NCBI RefSeq assembly: GCF_947632445.1
Contig: NZ_CANRPM010000013.1
Location: 1-62,634, forward strand
Origin: an uncultured Bacteroides sp.
GTDB lineage: Bacteria; Bacteroidota; Bacteroidia; Bacteroidales; Bacteroidaceae
DNA length: 62,634 nt
Direction of reading: 5' to 3'
How positions within the stretch are numbered: position 1 is the stretch's first letter; each line of letters begins with the position of its first letter. The notes below the pieces were generated by a model. It was not told where the DNA came from. It was given only the letters and a program-made list of their open reading frames with translations, and searched no databases. Shown in pieces: positions 55,667 through 62,634 of this stretch. Made by a program: the position numbers and the translations under genes.

Positions 55667-57823
55667 ATGAAAGTATATCAGACAAATGAAATCAAAAACA
55701 TTGCTCTTCTTGGCAATGACGGATCGGGTAAAACCACTCTCACGGAAGCGCTGCTCTATGAGAGTGGTATTATAAAACGTCGCGGAAGAATTACCGCCAA
55801 GAATACGGTCAGCGATTACTTTCCGGTGGAACAAGAATATGGTTATTCTGTGTTTTCCACCGTTTTCCATGTAGAGTGGAATGGCAAGAAGTTGAATATT
55901 ATCGACTGTCCGGGAAGTGACGACTTCGTGGGTGCAGCTATAACGGCACTCAATGTGACAGATACTGCTGTCTTGTTGTTGAATGGCCAATATGGCCCTG
56001 AAGTAGGTACTCAAAATCATTTCCGCTATACTGAGAAATTGGGTAAACCGGTTATCTTCTTGGTGAACCAGCTTGATAATGAAAAGTGCGATTACGATAT
56101 GGCACTTGAGCAGTTGAAAGCGATTTATGGCTCAAAAGTTGTTCCGGTACAATATCCGTTGGCTACTGGCCCCAACTTCAATTCATTGATCGACGTACTG
56201 CTGATGAAGAAATATTCATGGGGCCCTGAGGGAGGTGCGCCTACCATTGAAGAAATTCCTGCCGAGGAAATGGAAAAAGCGACCGAATGGCATAAGGCTT
56301 TGGTTGAGGCTGCTGCCGAGCACGATGAAGAATTGATGGAGAAGTTCTTTGAACAAGAGTCGCTGACTGAAGACGAAATGCGTGAAGGGATCCGTAAAGG
56401 ACTGGCTTGTCGTGGTATGTTTCCAGTGTTCTGTGTGTGCGCGGGTAAGGATATGGGAGTCCGCCGTCTGATGGAGTTTTTAGGTAATGTAGTACCTTTT
56501 GTTGATGAAATGTCACCGGTACATAATACGCGTGGTGAAGTGATTAAGCCTGATACAGACGCCCCTGCTTCTCTTTATTTTTTCAAGACAGCTGTTGAAC
56601 CGCATATTGGCGACGTACAGTATTTCAAGGTGATGAGTGGTAAGGTACATGAAGGTGATGACTTTACAAATGCCGATCGTGGTTCCAAGGAACGCATAGT
56701 CCAGATTTATGCTTGTGCGGGATCTAATCGTATTAAAGTAGAAGAAATGGTGGCTGGTGACATTGGCTGTACGGTAAAGCTGAAAGATGTTCATACTGGT
56801 AATACGTTGAATGGAAAGGGAGCTGAAAACCGTTTCAATTTTATAGAATATCCGAATTCAAAATATTCACGTGCCATCAAACCGGTAAACGAAGCCGATA
56901 CGGAAAAGATGATGGCTATCTTGAATCGTATGCACGAAGAAGATCCTACATGGATTATCGACCAATCGAAAGAGTTGCGTCAAACCATTGTACATGGACA
57001 GGGTGAATTCCATTTGCGTACATTGAAATGGCGTTTGGAAAACAATGAAAAACTTCAGATCAAGTTTGAAGAGCCTCGTATTCCTTATCGTGAAACGATT
57101 ACCAAGGCAGCCCGTGCAGATTACCGTCATAAGAAACAGTCGGGTGGCGCAGGACAGTTTGGTGAGGTTCATCTGATTGTGGAACCCTATTACGAAGGAA
57201 TACCAGCTCCTGATACCTATAAATTCAACGGGCAGGAGTTCAAGATGAATGTGAAGGGTACGGAAGAGATTCCTTTGGAGTGGGGAGGTAAGCTGGTGTT
57301 TGTCAACTGTGTGGTTGGTGGAGCCATTGATGCCCGCTTCATGCCGGCTATCTTGAAAGGTGTAATGTCCCGTATGGAGCAAGGACCTCTTACCGGTTCA
57401 TATGCCCGTGATGTACGTGTTATCGTTTATGACGGTAAGATGCACCCCGTAGATTCTAATGAAATCTCTTTCATGCTCGCCGGACGAAATGCCTTTAGCG
57501 AGGCTTTTAAGAATGCAGGGCCGAAAATCTTGGAACCTATTTATGATGTAGAGGTATTTGTTCCTTCCGATAAGATGGGTGACGTGATGAGTGATTTGCA
57601 GGGACGTCGTGCTATGATTATGGGTATGAGCAGTGAAGCCGGTTACGAAAAACTGATTGCCAAGGTTCCTTTAAAGGAAATGTCTTCTTATTCGACTGCA
57701 TTGAGTTCTTTGACGGGAGGCCGTGCATCGTTCATCATGAAATTTGCAAGTTATGAATTAGTTCCAAGTGATGTTCAGGATAAGCTGATTAAGGAATTTG
57801 AGGCCAAACAGGCTGAAGAATAG
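55667..57823 (+). CDS. EF-G2, elongation factor G paralogue with altered GTPase motifs
   Basis: A 718-residue translational GTPase-family protein with all EF-G domains. The G motifs are non-canonical. The P-loop is GNDGSGKTT in place of AHIDAGKTT. Switch I has YGYS where RGIT is usual. Switch II is DCPGSDDF (80-87), so the catalytic His of DTPGHVDF is Ser84. The base motif is NQLD in place of NKMD. This fits the Bacteroides EF-G2 reported to support translation and gut colonisation without GTPase activity. It is monocistronic between two terminators. Confidence 0.9.
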   Translation: MKVYQTNEIKNIALLGNDGSGKTTLTEALLYESGIIKRRGRITAKNTVSDYFPVEQEYGYSVFSTVFHVEWNGKKLNIIDCPGSDDFVGAAITALNVTDTAVLLLNGQYGPEVGTQNHFRYTEKLGKPVIFLVNQLDNEKCDYDMALEQLKAIYGSKVVPVQYPLATGPNFNSLIDVLLMKKYSWGPEGGAPTIEEIPAEEMEKATEWHKALVEAAAEHDEELMEKFFEQESLTEDEMREGIRKGLACRGMFPVFCVCAGKDMGVRRLMEFLGNVVPFVDEMSPVHNTRGEVIKPDTDAPASLYFFKTAVEPHIGDVQYFKVMSGKVHEGDDFTNADRGSKERIVQIYACAGSNRIKVEEMVAGDIGCTVKLKDVHTGNTLNGKGAENRFNFIEYPNSKYSRAIKPVNEADTEKMMAILNRMHEEDPTWIIDQSKELRQTIVHGQGEFHLRTLKWRLENNEKLQIKFEEPRIPYRETITKAARADYRHKKQSGGAGQFGEVHLIVEPYYEGIPAPDTYKFNGQEFKMNVKGTEEIPLEWGGKLVFVNCVVGGAIDARFMPAILKGVMSRMEQGPLTGSYARDVRVIVYDGKMHPVDSNEISFMLAGRNAFSEAFKNAGPKILEPIYDVEVFVPSDKMGDVMSDLQGRRAMIMGMSSEAGYEKLIAKVPLKEMSSYSTALSSLTGGRASFIMKFASYELVPSDVQDKLIKEFEAKQAEE

Positions 57824-57857
57824 CGCAACTTCATTTCATCTGTTTTTTATAATTGTT

Positions 57858-57896
57858 AAAACCGCCAATCTTTTTAACGAAAGAAAGGCGGTTTTT
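57858..57896 (+). terminator. Terminator after EF-G2
   Basis: AAAACCGCC pairs with GGCGGTTTT around a 20-base loop, with five T. Confidence 0.85.
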
Positions 57897-57951
57897 ATTG
57901 TTTTCCCATCAATAAGTTTGCTGAAAATGACTGTTATGATTAATTTTTTAT

Positions 57952-57959
57952 TAATTTTG
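57952..57959 (+). promoter_or_regulatory. Possible promoter of rprX-rprY
   Basis: TAATTTTG fits TAnnTTTG about 140 bases before the kinase start. No clear -33 element is present. Confidence 0.4.
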
Positions 57960-58099
57960 CAAATAATACAGGGCCTTGTTTTGTTATAGTTCCGATAATG
58001 GAACCTAAATAGCTTCAATCGGTTAATTTATCACCTCACTTGGGTTAAAACAGGTTAAGTGATTAGGAATGTTAATTAGGGACTGTTAATTTTGTAACT

Positions 58100-59653
58100 A
58101 TGAAAAAGTCTACGATTTGGATATTAGGTGTTGTAATGGGGCTTTCGTTCCTCAGCTTGTTGTATCTGCAGATCAGTTACATTGAGGAAATGATAGAGAT
58201 GCGCAATGAGCAGTTTGACGAATCCGTGAAACGTGCCTTAATGGCAGCTTCCAAGGATGTTGAATCTGCCGAGGTGGCCCGTTGGCTAAGAGATGACATT
58301 TCGGAAGCTGAAAAGAAAGCATGGGGACAGGCACAGGGTAAGGATGGGAATGGAATGGTGCAGACTCATCGTTTCATGATGACCTCTCCAGACGGAACAA
58401 TACGTTCTTCGGTCGAACTGAAGACATTCTCCAACCAGCCATCCGAGTTGCCGCGGGCTATGATTTCGCGCAACCATGGTGTGAAGACCATTCCTCAGAC
58501 ATCTCGCTCGTTGGCTGATATGATCAAGAACCGTTATTTGTACCAGCGTGCTTTGGTGGATGATGTGGTTTTCAACATGCTTTATCATGCCAGCGATAAG
58601 CCCATTGAGCAAAGAGTCAATTTCAAAAATTTGGATCAATACATCAAGTCCGGTTTGATTGATAATGGCATTGGAGATTTTGACTATCATTTTAAGGTGA
58701 TAGACCGTGACGGGCGGGAGGTGTACCGTTGTTCAGATTATAGCGATGAGGGGAGTGAAAGCTCTTATACCCAACCGTTGTTCTTGAACGATCCGCCTGC
58801 ACGGATGAGCGTTGTGAAGGTTCATTTTCCGGGAAAGAAGGACTATATCTTCGATTCGGTTAGTTTTATGATACCTTCGATGATTTTTACTTTTGTGCTG
58901 CTTATTACGTTCATATTTACGATTTATATCGTATTCCGTCAGAAGAAACTGACAGAAATGAAGAACGATTTTATCAATAATATGACTCATGAGTTCAAGA
59001 CACCGATTTCTACGATTTCGTTGGCTGCCCAGATGTTGAGCGATCCGGCTGTAGGTAAGTCTCCTGCTATGTTTCAGCATATTTCGGGAGTGATTAATGA
59101 TGAAACGAAACGGTTGAGGTTTCAGGTAGAAAAGGTGCTGCAAATGTCGATGTTCGACAGACAGAAAGCAACACTGAAGCCTAAGGATGTAGATATTAAT
59201 GAACTGATTACAGGGATTGTTCATACCTTTGCTTTGAAAGTGGAACGCTACAATGGAAAGATTGATACAGAGCTGGAAGCTACAGAGGCACATGTCCTTG
59301 TGGACGAGATGCATATCACAAATGTGATCTTCAACCTGATGGACAATGCCATGAAGTACAAGCGGCCTGATATAGACTTGCATTTGCTGGTAAAGACATG
59401 GAATGAGACCGGTAAACTGATGATTTCGGTACAGGATAACGGTATCGGTATCAGGAAAGAGAATTTGAAGAAAATATTCGAGAAGTTCTATCGCGTGCAT
59501 ACGGGTAATCTGCACGATGTAAAGGGCTTTGGATTGGGATTGGCCTATGTAAAGAAAATAATTATGGCTCATAAGGGAACCATTCGGGCTGAAAGTGAAC
59601 CTAACATGGGAACTAAATTTATTATTGCATTACCTTTATTAAAAATTGATTGA
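58100..59653 (+). CDS. rprX: Sensor histidine kinase RprX
   Basis: A 517-residue inner-membrane kinase. The first transmembrane helix is at 5-25, a periplasmic sensor region extends to about 255, and the second helix is PSMIFTFVLLITFIFTIYIVF. The H-box NNMTHEFKTPIST carries the phospho-His, and the N-box VIFNLMDNAMKYK and G boxes QDNGIGI and GFGLGLAYVKK complete the ATPase part. Length and order match RprX of Bacteroides fragilis, whose signal is not established. It is followed one base later by its response regulator. Confidence 0.9.
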   Translation: MKKSTIWILGVVMGLSFLSLLYLQISYIEEMIEMRNEQFDESVKRALMAASKDVESAEVARWLRDDISEAEKKAWGQAQGKDGNGMVQTHRFMMTSPDGTIRSSVELKTFSNQPSELPRAMISRNHGVKTIPQTSRSLADMIKNRYLYQRALVDDVVFNMLYHASDKPIEQRVNFKNLDQYIKSGLIDNGIGDFDYHFKVIDRDGREVYRCSDYSDEGSESSYTQPLFLNDPPARMSVVKVHFPGKKDYIFDSVSFMIPSMIFTFVLLITFIFTIYIVFRQKKLTEMKNDFINNMTHEFKTPISTISLAAQMLSDPAVGKSPAMFQHISGVINDETKRLRFQVEKVLQMSMFDRQKATLKPKDVDINELITGIVHTFALKVERYNGKIDTELEATEAHVLVDEMHITNVIFNLMDNAMKYKRPDIDLHLLVKTWNETGKLMISVQDNGIGIRKENLKKIFEKFYRVHTGNLHDVKGFGLGLAYVKKIIMAHKGTIRAESEPNMGTKFIIALPLLKID

Positions 59654-59654
59654 T

Positions 59655-60356
59655 ATGGACGAGAAATTACGAATTTTATTGTGCGAGGACGATGAGAATC
59701 TCGGTATGTTATTGAGAGAATACTTGCAAGCCAAAGGCTATGCTGCCGACCTGTTTCCCGATGGAGAGGCCGGGTATAAAGCCTTTTTGAAAACGAAGTA
59801 TGACTTATGTGTATTCGATGTTATGATGCCGAAGAAAGATGGTTTTACATTGGCGCAGGAAGTGCGTGCGGCCAATGCTGAAATTCCCATTATCTTCTTG
59901 ACGGCAAAGACATTGAAGGATGATATTCTGGAAGGCTTCAAGATTGGTGCCGACGATTATATCACCAAACCTTTCAGTATGGAAGAACTTACTTTCAGAA
60001 TCGAAGCAATCTTGCGTCGTGTGCGTGGTAAGAGAAACAAGGAAAGCAACATTTATAAGATTGGTAAGTTTACGTTTGATACTCAGAAGCAAATCCTTTC
60101 CACGGCCGAGAAGCAAACGAAGCTGACAACGAAAGAGTCTGAACTGTTAGGCTTGCTTTGTGCGCATGCCAATGAAATCCTTCAGCGCGACTTTGCTTTG
60201 AAGACGATTTGGATTGATGACAATTACTTCAATGCTCGTAGTATGGACGTGTATATTACGAAGCTGCGTAAGCATCTGAAAGAAGATGATTCTATCGAAA
60301 TCATAAATATTCATGGCAAGGGTTACAAACTGATTACTCCCGAACCGGAGAATTGA
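59655..60356 (+). CDS. rprY: Response regulator RprY, OmpR type
   Basis: A 233-residue regulator starting at the ATG at 59655. The receiver domain has the acidic pocket in LLCEDDEN and phospho-Asp in CVFDVMMPKKDG, with Lys in DYITKPF. A C-terminal winged helix (IYKIGKFTFDTQKQIL to IEIINIHGKGYKL) follows. It acts with RprX, and the two are translationally adjacent. A perfect hairpin terminator follows at 60420. Confidence 0.92.
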   Translation: MDEKLRILLCEDDENLGMLLREYLQAKGYAADLFPDGEAGYKAFLKTKYDLCVFDVMMPKKDGFTLAQEVRAANAEIPIIFLTAKTLKDDILEGFKIGADDYITKPFSMEELTFRIEAILRRVRGKRNKESNIYKIGKFTFDTQKQILSTAEKQTKLTTKESELLGLLCAHANEILQRDFALKTIWIDDNYFNARSMDVYITKLRKHLKEDDSIEIINIHGKGYKLITPEPEN

Positions 60357-60419
60357 TTTCTATTTCAAAGTTGCCGTTCTGCCGTTTGTTCTTTGGAGCA
60401 AGCGGCAGGCTGATATTAC

Positions 60420-60460
60420 AATATAAAAGGACGATTGCCCGGCAACCGTCCTTTTATATT
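60420..60460. terminator. Bidirectional terminator, 14-bp perfect stem
   Basis: AATATAAAAGGACG (60420-60433) pairs perfectly with CGTCCTTTTATATT (60447-60460). It lies between rprY and the converging small membrane gene, and both ends have T/A tracts. Confidence 0.88.
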
Positions 60461-60475
60461 TTGTTTGATTTTGAA

Positions 60476-60652
60476 TTAATCGGCAATTCTCTTGTTGATG
60501 GCGATGTAGGCAACCAAGCCGATAACGATAACGACTGCTGCACCTCCCAAGATTAAATTGTTGTTAACATTACCAGTGAAGGAGCATGCTACCAGAATGA
60601 TTGCTCCCACCAGGATTAGTATCAATCCCAAGTTTTTCAATAAGCCTTTCAT
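60476..60652 (-). CDS. 58-residue two-helix membrane protein
   Basis: A short minus-strand gene below the usual size cut-off. It starts MKGLLKNLGLILILVGAIIL, has a small polar turn (SFTGNVNNN), a second hydrophobic stretch (LILGGAAVVIVIGLVAYIAI) and a basic end NKRIAD. The clean two-helix hairpin, positive N-terminus and the bidirectional terminator just beyond its stop support a real gene. Function is unknown. Confidence 0.75.
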   Translation of the reverse strand: MKGLLKNLGLILILVGAIILVACSFTGNVNNNLILGGAAVVIVIGLVAYIAINKRIAD

Positions 60653-61036
60653 TTGTGTGTATTTTTAATAGATTATTATATTCATGCAATTCAGTCACAA
60701 AGAAAAGCATAATTCTTTTACAAGCGAAATTATTTGTGCAAAAAAACTGTTAATGCCCGATTTCATTTGTTTTTTTCTCTTTTTTGTGACGTTTGAGGGC
60801 TGTATGCCGATCCCTTTTTTCAGTCTTTGATATTGATGAAAAAGTTTTTTCAGTAATTCCTATTCTGCACTCAGTTCTTCTAACTTTACTCCCTTCAGGG
60901 TTTCTATCAGAGTTGGTTGGCTATAAGACTCATTTTGGCCTCCGGCTCTCTTCGTCCTTGGTCAGGTGTATCCGATTGGTGTGGCGGTCTTTCATGCCCG
61001 ATAAATCCTACATTGACGAATAAAAAGTATTAAATG
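60653..61036. other. Intergenic region before the ribosomal protein operon
   Basis: This 384-base stretch contains AT-rich sequence and a 76-codon plus-strand frame at 60793-61023 with no ribosome site or family features. I see no gene, RNA or clear terminator in it. Confidence 0.5.
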
Positions 61037-61067
61037 TTTGCAGTTCAAAATAAAATGCCTACCTTTG
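61037..61067 (+). promoter_or_regulatory. Promoter of the rpsF-rpsR-rplI operon
   Basis: TTTG (61037-61040) and TACCTTTG (61060-61067), 19 bases apart, are an ideal match to the Bacteroides consensus, 43 bases before rpsF. Confidence 0.8.
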
Positions 61068-61110
61068 CACCGCAATTTTTAAACCAACTAAAAAATTTAA
61101 TCAAACAAGT

Positions 61111-61455
61111 ATGAACCATTACGAAACCGTTTTCATTTTGACTCCCGTTTTGTCTGATGTTCAGATGAAGGAAGCGGTAGAGAAATTCAAAGGCATCCTT
61201 ACTGCTGAAGGTGCTGCGATTGTAAATGAAGAGAACTGGGGACTGAAGAAGCTGGCTTATCCTATCCAGAAGAAGTCTACAGGTTTCTATCAGCTGATTG
61301 AGTTCGATGCAGAACCTTCTGTAATCGAGAAACTGGAAGTTAACTTCCGTCGTGACGAACGCGTAATCCGTTTCTTGACTTTCAAACAAGACAAGTATGC
61401 TGCCGAATACGCTGTAAAAAGAAGAAGTGTAAAATCAACTAAAAAGGAGGATTAA
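61111..61455 (+). CDS. rpsF: 30S ribosomal protein bS6
   Basis: A 114-residue ribosomal protein starting [18 protein letters not shown], with the family core [27 protein letters not shown]. It binds 16S rRNA together with bS18. It is the first gene of a three-gene operon and lies two bases before rpsR. Length is normal. Confidence 0.97.
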   Translation: MNHYETVFILTPVLSDVQMKEAVEKFKGILTAEGAAIVNEENWGLKKLAYPIQKKSTGFYQLIEFDAEPSVIEKLEVNFRRDERVIRFLTFKQDKYAAEYAVKRRSVKSTKKED

Positions 61456-61457
61456 TC

Positions 61458-61730
61458 ATGGCACAACAAGTTCAATCAGAGATCAGATATTTAACTCCGC
61501 CTTCAGTAGACGTTAAGAAGAAAAAATACTGCCGTTTCAAAAAGAGCGGTATCAAGTACATTGACTACAAAGATCCTGAGTTCCTGAAGAAATTCCTGAA
61601 CGAACAGGGTAAGATTCTTCCCCGCCGCATTACGGGTACTTCTTTGAAGTATCAGCGTCGTGTGGCTCAAGCTGTTAAGAGAGCCCGTCACTTGGCATTG
61701 CTGCCTTATGTAACTGACATGATGAAATAA
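61458..61730 (+). CDS. rpsR: 30S ribosomal protein bS18
   Basis: A 90-residue protein with the family core [35 protein letters not shown] and [21 protein letters not shown] strong AAGGAGG ribosome site precedes the ATG at 61458. It pairs with bS6 in the 30S platform. Confidence 0.97.
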   Translation: MAQQVQSEIRYLTPPSVDVKKKKYCRFKKSGIKYIDYKDPEFLKKFLNEQGKILPRRITGTSLKYQRRVAQAVKRARHLALLPYVTDMMK

Positions 61731-61745
61731 TAAGGAGGAGATAGT

Positions 61746-62195
61746 ATGGAAATTATATTGAAAGAAGACGTAATAAACTTGGGTTATAAGAACGACATCG
61801 TGACTGTAAAGTCCGGTTATGGTCGTAACTACCTCATTCCTACCGGTAAGGCCGTTATCGCTTCTCCGTCTGCAAAGAAGATGTTGGCGGAAGAACTGAA
61901 GCAGCGTGCTCACAAGTTGGAGAAAATCAAAAAAGATGCTGAAGAATTGGCTGCAAAGCTGGAAGGTGTTTCTTTGACTATTGCCACAAAGGTAAGCTCT
62001 ACGGGTACGATCTTTGGTTCTGTAGGAAGCATTCAGATTGCTGACGAGTTGGCAAAACTGGGTCACAATATCGATCGCAAGATTATTTCTATAAAAGACG
62101 CTGTGAAGGAAGTTGGTCACTACAAAGCAGTTGTTAAGCTGCATAAGGAAGTTTCTGTAGAAATTCCTTTCGAGGTAGTTGCTGAAGAAGCTTGA
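61746..62195 (+). CDS. rplI: 50S ribosomal protein bL9
   Basis: A 149-residue protein with the N-terminal signature [32 protein letters not shown], a long connecting helix (about 45-75) and the C-terminal domain ending [12 protein letters not shown]. An AAGGAGGAG ribosome site lies before 61746. It ends the operon and a strong terminator follows. Confidence 0.97.
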   Translation: MEIILKEDVINLGYKNDIVTVKSGYGRNYLIPTGKAVIASPSAKKMLAEELKQRAHKLEKIKKDAEELAAKLEGVSLTIATKVSSTGTIFGSVGSIQIADELAKLGHNIDRKIISIKDAVKEVGHYKAVVKLHKEVSVEIPFEVVAEEA

Positions 62196-62223
62196 TAAAA
62201 CTTTCCGTTCCATAAAAATTTTG

Positions 62224-62257
62224 AGAGCGTACATCTTTGGTGTACGCTCTTTTTTTT
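62224..62257 (+). terminator. Terminator of the ribosomal protein operon
   Basis: AGAGCGTACA pairs perfectly with TGTACGCTCT around a seven-base loop, followed by eight T. Confidence 0.92.
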
Positions 62258-62279
62258 CATCCTATTCCTTTACGTTGCC

Positions 62280-62394
62280 ACGCAGCACTTCCTGAGGTCC
62301 CGACGCAGTGCTGCATGAGGATGTCATGCAGTGCTTTATGAGGAAGGAACGAAGCACTTCGTCAGAGGGCCAGTAAGCACGGTGTCAGACTGGA
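62280..62394. repeat. Five 23-bp imperfect tandem units
   Basis: Units start at 62280, 62303, 62326, 62349 and 62372. The common frame is ACGCAGTGCTTCATGAGGA with drift. GCAGCAC, GCAGTGC and AAGCACTT pieces of neighbouring units are complementary, so hairpins across units are possible. No gene lies here. Confidence 0.75.
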
Positions 62395-62451
62395 AGAATC
62401 TGCCCGTGAAGAAAAAAGGAAAAAATACGAGGCATTGGTACGAGTAAAATA

Positions 62452-62500
62452 GTCCTGTCAACAAAATCCATTGATAATCAGCTTATTTTGTTGACAGGAC
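62452..62500. repeat. 16-bp perfect inverted repeat
   Basis: GTCCTGTCAACAAAAT (62452-62467) is exactly inverted at 62485-62500 around a 17-base loop. The left arm plus loop (62452-62481, 30 bases) recurs with one mismatch at 62604-62633. Confidence 0.88.
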
Positions 62501-62603
62501 AACAGCCGTGCAAACTTTTTGAAAGAAAAATAAATTAAATAGTCCGCCTTTAAAGGCAAGGTATTTTTTATTTTTTTTCGCGGAAATGTTTACCAACGAC
62601 CCT

Positions 62604-62633
62604 GTCCTGTCAACAATATCCATTGATAATCAG
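62604..62633 (+). repeat. Second copy of the inverted-repeat arm at the window end
   Basis: Thirty bases match 62452-62481 with one mismatch (AATAT for AAAAT). The spacing is 152 bases. The window ends before the matching right arm could be seen. Confidence 0.85.
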
Positions 62634-62634
62634 G

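Noticed and set aside
62452..62633. CRISPR repeat pair
   Set aside because: Only two copies at 152-base spacing, and the unit is an inverted repeat arm; spacing and structure do not fit.

Overview
The window reads as a chromosome segment of a gut Bacteroides (Bacteroidota). The evidence is the Bacteroides-type promoter (TTTG about 19 bases before TAnnTTTG) repeated upstream of many genes, BtuG/BtuB-type vitamin B12 surface proteins, an EF-G2 paralogue, an RprX/RprY pair, surface glycan-degrading enzymes and a Ser-type sulfatase. I cannot fix the species. No tRNA, rRNA, CRISPR array, transposase or integrase was seen.

Layout. (1) 1-6660 is an accessory defence-like island. A 40-bp hairpin tandem array leads into a DUF6261 gene, then an AT-rich type II restriction-modification (R-M) module (adenine methylase, PD-(D/E)XK nuclease, small unknown protein). 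A second, nearly identical DUF6261 gene follows and runs into an ABC-type ATPase and a DUF4435/TOPRIM-like protein, an architecture resembling the PARIS defence system. The R-M module is bracketed by an ~870-bp direct repeat carrying DUF6261. (2) 6716-7102 encodes a Cys-repeat lipoprotein. (3) 7236-15042 is the leucine operon, with a Leu/Ile-rich leader peptide and a textbook attenuator, then leuA, leuC, leuD, a citramalate-synthase-like gene, a small membrane protein, leuB and a cysteine synthase. (4) 15083-21956 holds a TPR protein, an AraC-type regulator, dipeptidyl peptidase III, a HEAT-like protein, a structured RNA candidate, four small membrane proteins and an HU-like gene. (5) 21957-23200 is non-coding, with overlapping opposed promoters and low-complexity sequence. 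(6) 23208-31652 is a cobalamin-riboswitch operon with a DUF4465 lipoprotein, a PKD protein, a receptor-L-like protein, BtuG and BtuB. A 36-bp direct repeat brackets it.

(7) 31754-33543 carries a Fur-family regulator and purA. (8) 33652-39515 carries host-glycan enzymes (GH29 fucosidase, GH20 hexosaminidase, S1 sulfatase) around a zinc peptidase. (9) 39641-43487 carries a tRNA nucleotidyltransferase, a coiled-coil lipoprotein and HemW. (10) 43622-55466 is an arabinose/galactose-glycan cluster (GH97, GH51, GH127, GH51, GH2) with no SusC/SusD in view. (11) 55667-62195 holds EF-G2 with altered GTPase motifs, RprX/RprY, a 58-residue membrane protein, and the bS6-bS18-bL9 operon. The right edge holds a 23-bp tandem array and a long inverted repeat whose first arm recurs at the window end.

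The strongest candidates for something new are the DUF6261-ATPase-DUF4435 unit with its embedded R-M module, the receptor-L-like protein in the B12 operon, and the unannotated structured RNA near 19.7-19.9 kb. Everything here comes from reading the sequence and recalled family knowledge. No database search was run.
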